NCBI GenBank assembly: GCA_900766645.1
Contig: CAAFWD010000026.1
Coordinates: forward strand, 1 to 33,641
Reading direction: 5' to 3'
DNA length: 33,641 nt
Origin: an uncultured Cetobacterium sp.
GTDB taxonomy: Bacteria > Fusobacteriota > Fusobacteriia > Fusobacteriales > Fusobacteriaceae
Both the position numbers and the translations under genes were made by a program. Of this stretch, positions 23,691 to 31,953 are shown piece after piece. Position 1 is the stretch's first letter; each line of letters starts with the position of its first letter. The notes beneath the pieces were generated by a model, which was given only the letters and a program-made list of their open reading frames with translations, made no database searches and had not been told where the DNA came from.

Positions 23691-24464
23691 ATGAAAGAAA
23701 ATATATCAATAAGAGATATTGTTAAAAGTATGAATCTGACAACAAGAACTCTTAGATATTATGAGGAGATTGGATTAATTGAATCTCAACAAGAGGGTCG
23801 TGGAAATAGACTTTATACAAAAGATGAAGTTAGTAAGATTTTGTATCTTAACGAACTTAAAAATAGAGGATTTAGTTTAAAAGAGATTGAAGGACTTTTA
23901 GGGAATCAATGTTGTAATAAAAAAGGTATTTTTTTAAAAGAAAGAATAGAGGAAAATAAAAAAACAATAGAGTTTTTAACTTGGCAAAATGAAAAAATTA
24001 TGGATGAGATTGAAATAATTGAAAAGCTTGACTTAGAAAATGTTTCCATCTCTATTGAAGATTTACCAGAACAAAGATTTTTTGTAATTGAATCTGAAAA
24101 TCTTGTTGAAAGTGATCCAGATGTTGAAAAAGTTTGGAATTTAGAAAATTATGATATAAGAGATGAAAAACTTTACAAAGGAGATTTTAATAAAATCTTA
24201 GATGGAACAGAGGATAGTTATAAATATGAACTATATCCACATAAAAATGGAAACTATATTTTACCAGAGGGAAAATATTTAGTTGCTTATTCTCGTGAAG
24301 GATTAAATAAACAAAAAAAAGTTTTTGAAAAAATATGTGATTATTTAAAGAGCAATAATATAACATATTCAAATGAGATTTATGTGGATAATAAATTCAG
24401 AATTTTCTGTAAGAGAGAGAAAAAGGTAGTACTTATAACAAAAAATATTATAAAAATAGACTAA
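23691..24464 (+). CDS. MerR-family transcriptional regulator with effector-binding-like domain
   Basis: A 257-residue protein. Residues 1-70 are a MerR winged helix: ISIRDIVKSMNLTTRTLRYYEEIGLIES and GNRLYTKDEVSKILYLNELKNRGFSLKEIEGLL. A helix for dimerisation follows (about 80-115, KERIEENKKTIEFLTWQNEKI). The C-terminal half looks like a GyrI-type ligand pocket (QRFFVIES, ENGNYILPEGKYLVAYSREG-like). A Cys pair (QCCNKKG) lies just after the DNA-binding domain and could sense metal or thiols, but multidrug-type sensing is equally possible. ATG 23691 is chosen because GTGAGGA lies before it; GTG 23679 is within that ribosome binding site. The DMT transporter gene just downstream is a possible target. 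Confidence 0.85.
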   Translation: MKENISIRDIVKSMNLTTRTLRYYEEIGLIESQQEGRGNRLYTKDEVSKILYLNELKNRGFSLKEIEGLLGNQCCNKKGIFLKERIEENKKTIEFLTWQNEKIMDEIEIIEKLDLENVSISIEDLPEQRFFVIESENLVESDPDVEKVWNLENYDIRDEKLYKGDFNKILDGTEDSYKYELYPHKNGNYILPEGKYLVAYSREGLNKQKKVFEKICDYLKSNNITYSNEIYVDNKFRIFCKREKKVVLITKNIIKID

Positions 24465-24519
24465 AAAAGATTACAACTTAACCACCAAAAATTTAATATT
24501 GAATCTTTTCTTACGTTAC

Positions 24520-24537
24520 GTCAAAAAATGTTTTGAC
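24520..24537 (+). promoter_or_regulatory. Inverted repeat overlapping the -35 box (candidate operator)
   Basis: GTCAAAA (24520-24526) and TTTTGAC (24531-24537) form a perfect 7-bp palindrome with a 4-base centre. Its right arm contains most of the -35 TTGACT. A protein bound here would block the DMT-transporter promoter. TTACGTTACG just upstream is a short direct repeat. Confidence 0.5.
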
Positions 24538-24561
24538 TATAAGAGATAATTCTAATATACT
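24533..24561 (+). promoter_or_regulatory. Promoter of the DMT transporter operon
   Basis: TTGACT (24533-24538), a 17-base spacer and TATACT (24556-24561), 30 bases before the ATG. The spacer is normal rather than the 19-20 bases of classic MerR-activated promoters. Confidence 0.7.
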
Positions 24562-24590
24562 AGTGTCAGAAAACAAATTAGGAGGATCTT

Positions 24591-25586
24591 ATGGAAGGAA
24601 ATTTGAAAAAAGGATTATTTTTCGGGGGATTGGTTGGTTTAGCTTGGGGTCTAGACACAGTATTAATGGGATTAGTAGGAAATGCTACAATATTAAAAAC
24701 AGCAACATCTAGTACTTTAGTATCAGCTTTTTTACATGACGGTTTTTGCTTTTTCTGGTTAGCACTTGTTGCTATATATAGAAGAGAGCTTGTGGATATT
24801 TTTAAACTTTTAAAAACAAAAAAGGGTAAAGCAACATTTATGGCAGCGTTAGTTGGAGCACCAATTGGTATGAGTGGATATGTAATTGGTATTAAATATG
24901 CAGCGCCAGCTTATGCATCAAGTTTATCTGTAATTTACCCAGGTGTTGGAGCAATTTTATCTTACTTTATTTTGAAAGAAAAGCTTTCTAAGAGAGCAAT
25001 TTTAGGAATAACTATAAGTCTAATCGGTTCAGCAGCTTTAGGATACTCAAAAGTTGATCTGAGTTTATACCCAAATTTCTATAAAGGAATGGCTTTTACT
25101 TTACTAGCAGTATTTGGATGGGCATCAGAGGGAGTTATTATTGGATATGCTATGAAGAAAATTAAAGATGAAGAGCATATTAAGGCTACACCTCAACAAT
25201 TTTTAACTATTAGATATTTAACTTCATTTATGGTTTATGGACTTGTAATAATCCCTTTAGTTGGAGGATATGATACAGTTGGACAATTAGTATCAAACAA
25301 TGAAATTTTCTATTTCCCAATGATTTCAATACTAGGCGCTATAACGTATCTATCTTGGTATAAAGCTGTTGATTATATTGGAGCTTCTATGGGAACAGCA
25401 CTTAACAGTACTGCAGCTTTTTGGGCAATAATTTTTAGTAGTGTAATATTAGGAACAGAAATTACTCCATACTTAGCAATATGTGGACTAATAATAATTT
25501 TAGGAGTATTCATTTTCGCAGTGGACTTTAAAGAGTTCTTTGGAAAAAATAAAAAACAGAAAAAAGAGATTGCAAAAGAGGTATAG
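24591..25586 (+). CDS. DMT-superfamily (EamA-like) transporter
   Basis: A 331-residue protein with ten hydrophobic segments arranged as two EamA-like repeats. The first repeat has GLVGLAWGLDTVLMGL and YAAPAYASSLSVIYPGVGAILSYFILKEKLSKRAILG, the latter being the typical end of an EamA unit. The second has VFGWASEGVIIGYAM and YIGASMGTALNSTAAFWAIIFSSVILG. Members export or import metabolites or drugs, and the substrate is not readable here. ATG 24591 follows TTAGGAGGA. The gene runs directly into the oxidoreductase gene five bases later, so the two are co-transcribed. That partnership suggests a linked metabolite, unidentified. Confidence 0.87.
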   Translation: MEGNLKKGLFFGGLVGLAWGLDTVLMGLVGNATILKTATSSTLVSAFLHDGFCFFWLALVAIYRRELVDIFKLLKTKKGKATFMAALVGAPIGMSGYVIGIKYAAPAYASSLSVIYPGVGAILSYFILKEKLSKRAILGITISLIGSAALGYSKVDLSLYPNFYKGMAFTLLAVFGWASEGVIIGYAMKKIKDEEHIKATPQQFLTIRYLTSFMVYGLVIIPLVGGYDTVGQLVSNNEIFYFPMISILGAITYLSWYKAVDYIGASMGTALNSTAAFWAIIFSSVILGTEITPYLAICGLIIILGVFIFAVDFKEFFGKNKKQKKEIAKEV

Positions 25587-25590
25587 ATTT

Positions 25591-28158
25591 ATGTTAAAAC
25601 AAGAAATTTTAGATAATATGAAACATATTGTGGACAATTGTATGGGAGATTCAAAACCTGCTTGTACAACTGCTTGCCCAATGAATACAGATGCAAAAGA
25701 GTATATAAGACTTATAAGAGAGAATAAAGGGGAAGAAGCAATTAAGGTCATTAGAGAAAATCTTTTTATTCCTAAAATTTTAGGAAGAGTTTGTGCTCAT
25801 CCTTGTGAAAGTGCTTGTAGAAGAGGTGAAGAAGATAATTCTTTATCAATAGCAGCTTTAAAAAGATATGCAGCAGACAATTTTGATGATTCTAATAATT
25901 GGGATCTTTCAAAAAAAGAGAGTACTGGGAAAAAAGTTGCTGTAATTGGGTTTGGACCAGCAGGAGCTCAAGGGGCATTAACTTTATTAAAAGAGGGACA
26001 TGATGTAACTATTTTTGAGAAGCTACCTGTTGCAGGTGGAATGATGAGAGTTGGAATCCCTGAATATAGATTACCAAGACATATTATAGATGACGAGTTT
26101 AGTTTATTAACAAAATTAGGAGCTAAAATTCAATTTAATACTGAGATTGGAAAAGATATAACTTTAGAGGAGTTAGAAAAAGAATACGATGCAGTTTTAG
26201 TATCTATTGGAAAACATGTTGGAAGAAAAGATAACTCTCTAGAAAATATATCTGGAGATGGAATATACACAGCAGTTGATTTCCTAAAAGAGATCTCTTT
26301 TACAAAAAATGTTGAAAATTCAAGAGAAAACATATTAACAATTGGTGGTGGAGATGTTGCAATGGATTGTGCAAGATCTGCTTTAAGATTAAAAAACACT
26401 AAAAAGTCATATGTGATGTTTTTAGAAAAAGATATTGATTCTTTAACAGCTTCAAAACATGAAGTAGAAGGAGCTATGGCAGAGGGAGTAAGTTTTATTT
26501 CAGCTTCTGGAATTAAAGAGATTCAATTGGATGAGAATAACAGAGTGAAAGCAGTTATAACTAAAAAATGTGTGTCACTATTTGATGAAAATGGAAGATT
26601 TTCTCCAAAATTTGATGAGAGTGTCTCTGAAATAATAGTTGTGGATACTTTAGTATTTGCAATTGGTCAGATGATAGACCTGAATATAACAAAAGGTGAA
26701 AGATTTGAATTTGATGGAAAAACACTTCAATCAAATAAAAATCCAAAAATCTTCTTTGCAGGAGATTGTGCATCAGCAGTTATAGTTGTTGGAGCCATGG
26801 CAGAAGGAAGAAGAGCAGGAAAATCAATCTCTAGATTCTTAAATGGTGAAGATATTTGGGAGGGAAGAGATTTAGAAAATGAGGGTGGAAAATCTGAAAC
26901 TAAACTTCATCTTCCAACAGAGTACCTTCCAGAAAGTTGGGATTCATCATCAAAAATAAATAGAAGAAAAGGTGAAGAGCTAGATCCAAAAGAGAGAGTA
27001 AAAACTTTCTTAGAGGTAGAGGCTACTTTTACTCATAAAGTTGCAGCTGAAGAAGCAAGTAGATGTTTACAATGTGAATGTAAACTTTGTATGAAAGAGT
27101 GTATGATGATGCCAGAGTATACTTCTTGTCCTAAAGAGTTATTCACTGAGTATTTAGAAAAAGGATACGAAAATATGGATATGAATATAGCTTACTCATG
27201 TAATGAGTGTAAGCAATGTACAATAAAATGTCCAAATTCATTTGAAATTAGGGAAAACTTTATGGAGATGCGTAAAGAGTATGTAAAAGCTAATAATGAT
27301 ATATCTCCTTTAGAAGGGCATATTGGATTAGATGATGGACAGGAGTTAGAGTGTAGTAAAAAATACTCAATAACTTTACCAGGAAAAAAACAGACTAAAT
27401 ATGTTTTAATTCCAGGATGCACAGTTCCAGCTTCATTCCCAGATGCAGTGGAAAAAACATTTAAACATATGCAAGAAACTCTAGGAGAAGATAATGTTGG
27501 AATAATATTACAGTGTTGTGCAAAACCTACAGAGATTATTGGAGAAACAAAACTATTTGAAGAGAGATATTCAAGAGTTCAAAAAGAGATCGAAGAGATT
27601 GGAGCAGATGTAATTGTAACTCTTTGTCCATCTTGCTTCCTGACTTATGAGAAATATTCTGGTAAAAAAGTAATTTCTTACTGGGATCTTATGAGAGAAA
27701 CAATTGGAATTCCTAAAACTCAAAAAGGAGTAGGAGAAAATTCAGATGTAGTATTTAATATTCACGATTCATGTCCAACAAGAGATGTAACTTCTCATCA
27801 TGATAGTATCAGATGGATTTTATCTGAGCTTGGATATAAGGTAGAAGAGATGGCTAATATCAGAGAAAATACAAGATGTTGTGGTGTTGGAGGAATGCTT
27901 GGATGTATTAATGCTGATCTTTACGGAAAAATCGTAAATAGAAGAGTGCAGGATGCAACTCAGGACACTATTATCTCTTATTGTGGATCTTGTAGAGCTA
28001 GTATGGAGTTAGGAGGATTAGATTCTTTACACATACTTCAACTTATTCATGGAGGATGTTATAACAAATCAGACCGTGAGTTAAGAAGTCCAGACTATGG
28101 AATGCATAATAGAATGAAAACTAAAAATATAATCATAGAGCTTTCTAAAGAGAATTAA
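25591..28158 (+). CDS. GltD-like pyridine nucleotide-disulfide oxidoreductase fused to HdrB-like dicluster domain
   Basis: An 855-residue fusion. Residues 1-95 hold Cys motifs of a GltD-type 4Fe-4S domain (C17, C25, C29 and C68, C72, C76). FAD motif GFGPAG lies at 120-125 and the NAD(P) motif GGGDVAMD near 250, closing with IFFAGDCASAVIVVGAMAEG. From about 490 follows a ferredoxin-like region (CLQCECKLCMKEC, then CNECKQCTIKCP). The last 230 residues carry two CCG-type modules (QCCAKP with CPSC, and CCGVGGMLGC with CGSC), as in heterodisulfide reductase HdrB/HdrD. It would move electrons between NAD(P)H and a thiol or disulfide partner. ATG 25591 is the start after AAGAGG; longer frames run into the upstream gene. 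Its physiological partner is unknown. Confidence 0.85.
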   Translation: MLKQEILDNMKHIVDNCMGDSKPACTTACPMNTDAKEYIRLIRENKGEEAIKVIRENLFIPKILGRVCAHPCESACRRGEEDNSLSIAALKRYAADNFDDSNNWDLSKKESTGKKVAVIGFGPAGAQGALTLLKEGHDVTIFEKLPVAGGMMRVGIPEYRLPRHIIDDEFSLLTKLGAKIQFNTEIGKDITLEELEKEYDAVLVSIGKHVGRKDNSLENISGDGIYTAVDFLKEISFTKNVENSRENILTIGGGDVAMDCARSALRLKNTKKSYVMFLEKDIDSLTASKHEVEGAMAEGVSFISASGIKEIQLDENNRVKAVITKKCVSLFDENGRFSPKFDESVSEIIVVDTLVFAIGQMIDLNITKGERFEFDGKTLQSNKNPKIFFAGDCASAVIVVGAMAEGRRAGKSISRFLNGEDIWEGRDLENEGGKSETKLHLPTEYLPESWDSSSKINRRKGEELDPKERVKTFLEVEATFTHKVAAEEASRCLQCECKLCMKECMMMPEYTSCPKELFTEYLEKGYENMDMNIAYSCNECKQCTIKCPNSFEIRENFMEMRKEYVKANNDISPLEGHIGLDDGQELECSKKYSITLPGKKQTKYVLIPGCTVPASFPDAVEKTFKHMQETLGEDNVGIILQCCAKPTEIIGETKLFEERYSRVQKEIEEIGADVIVTLCPSCFLTYEKYSGKKVISYWDLMRETIGIPKTQKGVGENSDVVFNIHDSCPTRDVTSHHDSIRWILSELGYKVEEMANIRENTRCCGVGGMLGCINADLYGKIVNRRVQDATQDTIISYCGSCRASMELGGLDSLHILQLIHGGCYNKSDRELRSPDYGMHNRMKTKNIIIELSKEN

Positions 28159-28173
28159 AGTGAATAGTATTTA

Positions 28174-28199
28174 ATAATTTCAATGTATTTTGAAATTAT
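28174..28199 (+). terminator. Weak AT-rich hairpin after the fused oxidoreductase
   Basis: ATAATTTCAA (28174-28183) and TTGAAATTAT (28190-28199) form a 10-bp stem. The following sequence is AT-rich without a clean T run, so termination is uncertain. Confidence 0.4.
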
Positions 28200-28223
28200 A
28201 TAAATTATATATATTTATTTTAA

Positions 28224-28252
28224 TTGACAAAAGTTTTTAAAGTTGATACTAT
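28224..28252 (+). promoter_or_regulatory. Promoter of the nhaC-argH operon
   Basis: A perfect TTGACA (28224-28229), a 17-base spacer and TACTAT (28247-28252). The predicted start near 28259 leaves a leader of about 245 bases. Confidence 0.75.
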
Positions 28253-28258
28253 TAGTCA

Positions 28259-28438
28259 AAATAAAAAACAAAAGGGGGAGCAAAGTGAAACTAAGGACTT
28301 TATTAAGGGAAAGACAAACTAATAATTCAATTAATAAAGAACTCAGTGAAACTAGGCTATGATATATAGAATTTTTGTGCAAAGATTGAGGGAACAGTGT
28401 AAAAGTCTGTCCTCATGATTATAAACCACGATAATTTG
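28259..28438 (+). ncRNA. Unclassified structured leader (riboswitch candidate)
   Basis: About 180 bases lie between a strong promoter and a terminator, with no convincing ORF. CTTTATTAA (28298-28306) pairs perfectly with TTAATAAAG (28331-28339). A second hairpin has TGAGG (28387-28391) with CCTCA (28411-28415) and an inner ACAG/CTGT stem. The motif AGTGAAACTA occurs twice (28284-28293 and 28345-28354). The stretch AGGGAACAGTG followed by TAAAAGTCTG is reminiscent of the P4-P5 region of cobalamin riboswitches, but the rest of that class is not recognised. It does not look like a lysine, T-box, SAM, TPP, FMN, purine or c-di-GMP element. Confidence 0.5.
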
Positions 28439-28468
28439 AAGCCAAAGTTTATACTTTGGCTTTTTTTT
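28438..28468 (+). terminator. Terminator in the nhaC-argH leader
   Basis: AAGCCAAAG pairs with CTTTGGCTT around TTTATA and is followed by T residues. It lies between the promoter and the first gene, so it must be bypassed for expression. Confidence 0.9.
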
Positions 28469-28503
28469 ATGAAAAATTTTAAATATATAAGGGGAGGTTA
28501 CAA

Positions 28504-30042
28504 ATGTCTTTTGGTATTATTTCTTTAATTCCAATCTTAATTGCAATATTTTTGTCAATTAAAACAAAAAATGTTATTTTATCACTTTTTGCAAGTGTTT
28601 TTAGTGGAGTTTTAATTTTAACTAATTATAATCCTTTGGAAACAACAAAAGTTTTGATGAGTAGTTACTTTGTAAAACAATTAACAGATAGTTATAATGC
28701 AGGTGTTATTGTTTTAATGGTTTTCATAGGGGGATTTATTGAACTTATGATGATGTCTGGTGGAGCTTTTGCCTTTGCACAAAGTTTTGGAAAGTTTATA
28801 AATTCTAAGGTTAAAGCACAAATGTTTGCATATTTAACTGGAATAATGATTTTCTTTTCAGATCTTGGAACACCTTTAATTGTAGGACCAATATTTAGTC
28901 CATTTTTTAGAAAATTAAAAATTTCTAAAGAAAAACTAGCTTTTATTTTAGACTCAACATCTTCTCCAGTAGCAGTTTTAGTTCCTTTTATAGGTTGGGG
29001 AGTATTTATAATCGGGCTATTACAAAAAGAGTTTGAGCTGTTAAATGTAAATTATTCAGATTATGAATCTTTTGTAAAATCAATACCATTTAACATGTAT
29101 CCAATTTTAGCACTGACAATTATTCCAATGGTAATATATTTAAACTTAGATTTTGGACCTATGAAGAAATTTGAAATGGATTTATATGATGGAACAGAGG
29201 AGGAGTTGGATAACTCAAAATATCATGTGGAAAATGCTAAAGGAATATTTGTTTGGTTACCAATTTTAGTTTTATTAGTAACTCTATTTTCAATGTTAGG
29301 ACTTAAATTTATAACATCAAGAGTTCCAGGTGGAGAGTTTAGAGCAGCTCTTACAAGTGGGTATCTATATGCAGCGCTAGTTTTAATTGGATTAATGCTT
29401 TATTATAAAACTAAAACTTTTAAAGAGATATTTTCAATATATTTAAATGGAATGAAAAAAATGGGTGAGATTGTAATAATTTTAATATTAGCTTGGTCAT
29501 TAGGAATGGTTAATAAAAATTTAGGAGCAGCTCATTTTATTATAAGTTTTTTAGAAAGTATTGATATAAATGCAGGATTTATTCCAGCAATGGCATTTTT
29601 ACTGGGAGCTATAATATCATTTTCAACTGGAAGTTCTTGGGGAACTTATAGTATAATGATCCCAATAGTGATTCCAATGGCTATAACTTTTGGGAGTCCA
29701 CTTTATGTAACAATTGGGGCAGTGCTATCAGGTGGTTTATTTGGAGACCATGTTTCTCCAATATCTGATACTACAATACTTTCTTCAGCAGGAGCAGCTT
29801 GTAATCATATAAATCATGTGAGAACTCAAACACCATATGCAGTTGTAAATGCTGTAATCGCAATAATTCTATTTTTAGTGGGAGGATTTAATCAAAATCC
29901 ATATTTAGTTGTAGTAGCAATAGTAGCACAAGTTATAACGTTATATACAATCAATGTTTTAAATAAAAAGAAGTATAATACTATGGAGGGGACACAATGC
30001 AATATTTCTCAGGAAGATTCAAAGAAAATGCAAGCGAACTAA
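28504..30042 (+). CDS. NhaC-family transporter (amino acid/cation type)
   Basis: A 512-residue inner-membrane protein with about 12 hydrophobic segments. The signature region GGLFGDHVSPISDTTILSSAGAACNHINHVRTQTPYA (about 410-446) is that of NhaC-superfamily transporters. Other conserved parts are SDLGTPLIVGPIFSPFFRKL and SFSTGSSWGTYSIMIPI. Some family members carry amino acids or organic acids rather than only Na+/H+. Its operon partner argH suggests arginine, argininosuccinate, ornithine or fumarate as candidates, which is an inference. ATG 28504 follows AAGGGGAGG. The 3' end overlaps argH by 46 bases. Expression is probably controlled by the leader and terminator upstream. Confidence 0.88.
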   Translation: MSFGIISLIPILIAIFLSIKTKNVILSLFASVFSGVLILTNYNPLETTKVLMSSYFVKQLTDSYNAGVIVLMVFIGGFIELMMMSGGAFAFAQSFGKFINSKVKAQMFAYLTGIMIFFSDLGTPLIVGPIFSPFFRKLKISKEKLAFILDSTSSPVAVLVPFIGWGVFIIGLLQKEFELLNVNYSDYESFVKSIPFNMYPILALTIIPMVIYLNLDFGPMKKFEMDLYDGTEEELDNSKYHVENAKGIFVWLPILVLLVTLFSMLGLKFITSRVPGGEFRAALTSGYLYAALVLIGLMLYYKTKTFKEIFSIYLNGMKKMGEIVIILILAWSLGMVNKNLGAAHFIISFLESIDINAGFIPAMAFLLGAIISFSTGSSWGTYSIMIPIVIPMAITFGSPLYVTIGAVLSGGLFGDHVSPISDTTILSSAGAACNHINHVRTQTPYAVVNAVIAIILFLVGGFNQNPYLVVVAIVAQVITLYTINVLNKKKYNTMEGTQCNISQEDSKKMQAN

Positions 30043-31412
30043 TACTTGATTTTCATTCATCAATCAAATTTGATCAAAGACTTTACAGATATGATATAAT
30101 GGGTAGTATAGCTCATGTTAGAGGGCTTGGAAAGCAAACTATTATAAGTGAAGAGGAAGCTAACCTTATTGAAAAAACTTTAATGGAGATATTAGAGGAT
30201 ATTGAAAATGGAAAAATAGAGTTTTCGATAACTTATGAGGATATTCATATGAATATTGAAAAAATTCTAATTGAAAGAATAGGGGATGTTGGAAAAAAAC
30301 TTCATACTGGAAGAAGCAGAAATGATCAAGTGGCACTTGATATTAGATTATTTACAAAGGATGAAGTGAAAAAAATACAATCATATCTTTTAGAACTTAT
30401 AGAGATTATTGAAAAGCTAGCTAGTGAAAATATAGATTCATACATGCCGGGATTTACTCACCTACAAAAAGCTCAACCAATATCTTTTAGTCACTATATT
30501 TTAGCTTATGCAGAGATGTTTAGAAGAGATTACATAAGACTTGAAAATGCTATGGAGTTAGCAGATTATTCTCCTTTGGGGTCAGCTGCATTAGCTGGAA
30601 CAACTTATCCATTAGATAGAGATTATACAAGTGAAATCTTAGGATTTAAAGGTCCGACTTTAAATAGTTTAGATGGAGTAAGTGATAGGGACTATCTAAT
30701 TGAGATTATGGGTGGAATTTCTATAATAATGATGCATCTTTCAAGAATTTGTGAGGAGATAATTATTTATAGTTCAAATGATTATAAATATATTGAGTTG
30801 AGTGATGCTTTCTCAACAGGAAGTAGTATCATGCCTCAAAAGAAAAATCCAGATGCAGCAGAGCTTATAAGAGGAAAGTCTGGAAGAGTTTTTGGAGATC
30901 TTTTCTCACTTTTAACAACAATGAAAGGATTACCATTAGCTTATAATAAGGACATGCAGGAGGATAAAGAGGCCTTTTTTGATTGTGTTGACACAGTAAA
31001 GGGATGTTTACAAGTTTTTAATGGGATGTTAAAAACAATAAAAGTTAATAAGGAAAATCTATTATTAGCTTGTAATGATGGTTTTATAAATGCAACAGAT
31101 GTAGCGGATTATTTGACTGTAAAAGGATTGAGCTTTAGAGATGCTTATAAAATAGTTGGAAGTATTGTAAGCTACTGTATTGATAACAATAAAAATTTAG
31201 AAACTATGACAATTGATGAGTATAAAACTTTCTCAGAACTTTTTGATGAAACAATTTACGAGGCTATATCTATTAAAAATTGTGTGGAGAAAAGAAAAAC
31301 TTTAGGTGGACCTGGAGTAGAAAGCGTAAAATATCATTTGGAAATTTTAAGAAAATTTATTGAGAAATCAAAAGAGGAGTTATTAAGTTACAATTTAAAT
31401 AACATTTTTTAA
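29997..31412 (+). CDS. argH: Argininosuccinate lyase
   Basis: A 471-residue member of the fumarase/aspartase superfamily. HTGRSRNDQVALDIRLF (103-119), the TFTHLQ-like segment PGFTHLQKAQPISFSHY and the signature GSSIMPQKKNPDAAELIRGK are all present and intact. It splits argininosuccinate into arginine and fumarate, in the reverse direction forming argininosuccinate. Length is typical (about 460). The ATG follows GGAGGGG, which lies inside the end of the transporter gene, giving a 46-base overlap and likely translational coupling. No argG or other arginine genes are seen in the window, which is unusual for a biosynthetic argH. Confidence 0.95.
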   Translation: MQYFSGRFKENASELILDFHSSIKFDQRLYRYDIMGSIAHVRGLGKQTIISEEEANLIEKTLMEILEDIENGKIEFSITYEDIHMNIEKILIERIGDVGKKLHTGRSRNDQVALDIRLFTKDEVKKIQSYLLELIEIIEKLASENIDSYMPGFTHLQKAQPISFSHYILAYAEMFRRDYIRLENAMELADYSPLGSAALAGTTYPLDRDYTSEILGFKGPTLNSLDGVSDRDYLIEIMGGISIIMMHLSRICEEIIIYSSNDYKYIELSDAFSTGSSIMPQKKNPDAAELIRGKSGRVFGDLFSLLTTMKGLPLAYNKDMQEDKEAFFDCVDTVKGCLQVFNGMLKTIKVNKENLLLACNDGFINATDVADYLTVKGLSFRDAYKIVGSIVSYCIDNNKNLETMTIDEYKTFSELFDETIYEAISIKNCVEKRKTLGGPGVESVKYHLEILRKFIEKSKEELLSYNLNNIF

Positions 31413-31428
31413 TTTTTAGGAGGACATC

Positions 31429-31692
31429 ATGGGATTGTTTTTAGAATTGTTTTTGGGGTTATTTTTTACTATATTTATATTTAGTTTTTTTAGTGGATTT
31501 AGAAGAAAATGGAAATATAAAAAGCTAAAAACATTTCAAGAATATTCTCAGGAGTTTGGAAAAAAATGTAACTCTTGTGATAGCACACAAATATATATAA
31601 AAACTTTTGAAAATCGTGGAACAAAACTTTTAAATATACATCAATGTAGAGTGTGTGGAAAAGTTTTATACAGATCAGAGGGAAGAATTTAA
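31429..31692 (+). CDS. Small membrane-anchored zinc-ribbon-like protein
   Basis: An 87-residue protein. An N-terminal hydrophobic helix (about 3-22) is followed by a basic stretch and then CNSCDST and CRVCGKV, two CxxC pairs about 26 residues apart, as in a zinc ribbon. I do not recognise a family. ATG 31429 follows AGGAGG at good spacing. It lies 16 bases after argH and is closed by a terminator, so it is the last gene of that operon. Confidence 0.7.
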   Translation: MGLFLELFLGLFFTIFIFSFFSGFRRKWKYKKLKTFQEYSQEFGKKCNSCDSTQIYIKTFENRGTKLLNIHQCRVCGKVLYRSEGRI

Positions 31693-31696
31693 AATT

Positions 31697-31728
31697 GATA
31701 CCTGAATATATATTCAGGTATTTTTTTA
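31697..31728 (+). terminator. Intrinsic terminator after the nhaC-argH operon
   Basis: ATACCTGAATA pairs with TATTCAGGTAT and is followed by T residues. It begins directly after the stop codon. Confidence 0.92.
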
Positions 31729-31772
31729 TAGATTTCCAACTATAATAAGGTTTCTATTTTCTATATATATGT

Positions 31773-31829
31773 TGGCTAAAACTTGCCAAAGATTGTTAAC
31801 TTTTAGCCATAGTCTGTTCAATTTAGCCA
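31773..31829 (+). repeat. TTTAGCCA repeat cluster upstream of the BMP gene
   Basis: TGGCTAAAA (31773-31781) is the exact inverse of TTTTAGCCA (31801-31809). A further direct copy, ATTTAGCCA, is at 31821-31829, just before a TTGACA. A related TTGCCAAA lies at 31783-31790. It may be an operator cluster or a hairpin in an untranslated leader. Confidence 0.5.
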
Positions 31830-31833
31830 GATT

Positions 31834-31861
31834 TTGACAGAATAAGATTAGATATTATTCT
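31834..31861 (+). promoter_or_regulatory. Possible promoter upstream of the BMP gene
   Basis: A perfect TTGACA (31834-31839) with TATTCT 16 bases downstream. A second possible -10, TATAAT at 31915-31920, has no good -35 at the right distance. Which one is used cannot be decided here. Confidence 0.4.
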
Positions 31862-31953
31862 AGTTAATGTTGTGCATTTTATAAATGAATATTCCGTTTT
31901 TATTATAATTAAGGTATAATATGTACAATAAAAATTTAACGGAGGGGTAGTTT

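Noticed and set aside
28259..28440. Lysine riboswitch or T-box in the nhaC-argH leader
   Set aside because: Neither the lysine-box conserved core nor the T-box GGTGG-type sequence is present. A cobalamin-like core is only partly matched, so no known class is assigned.
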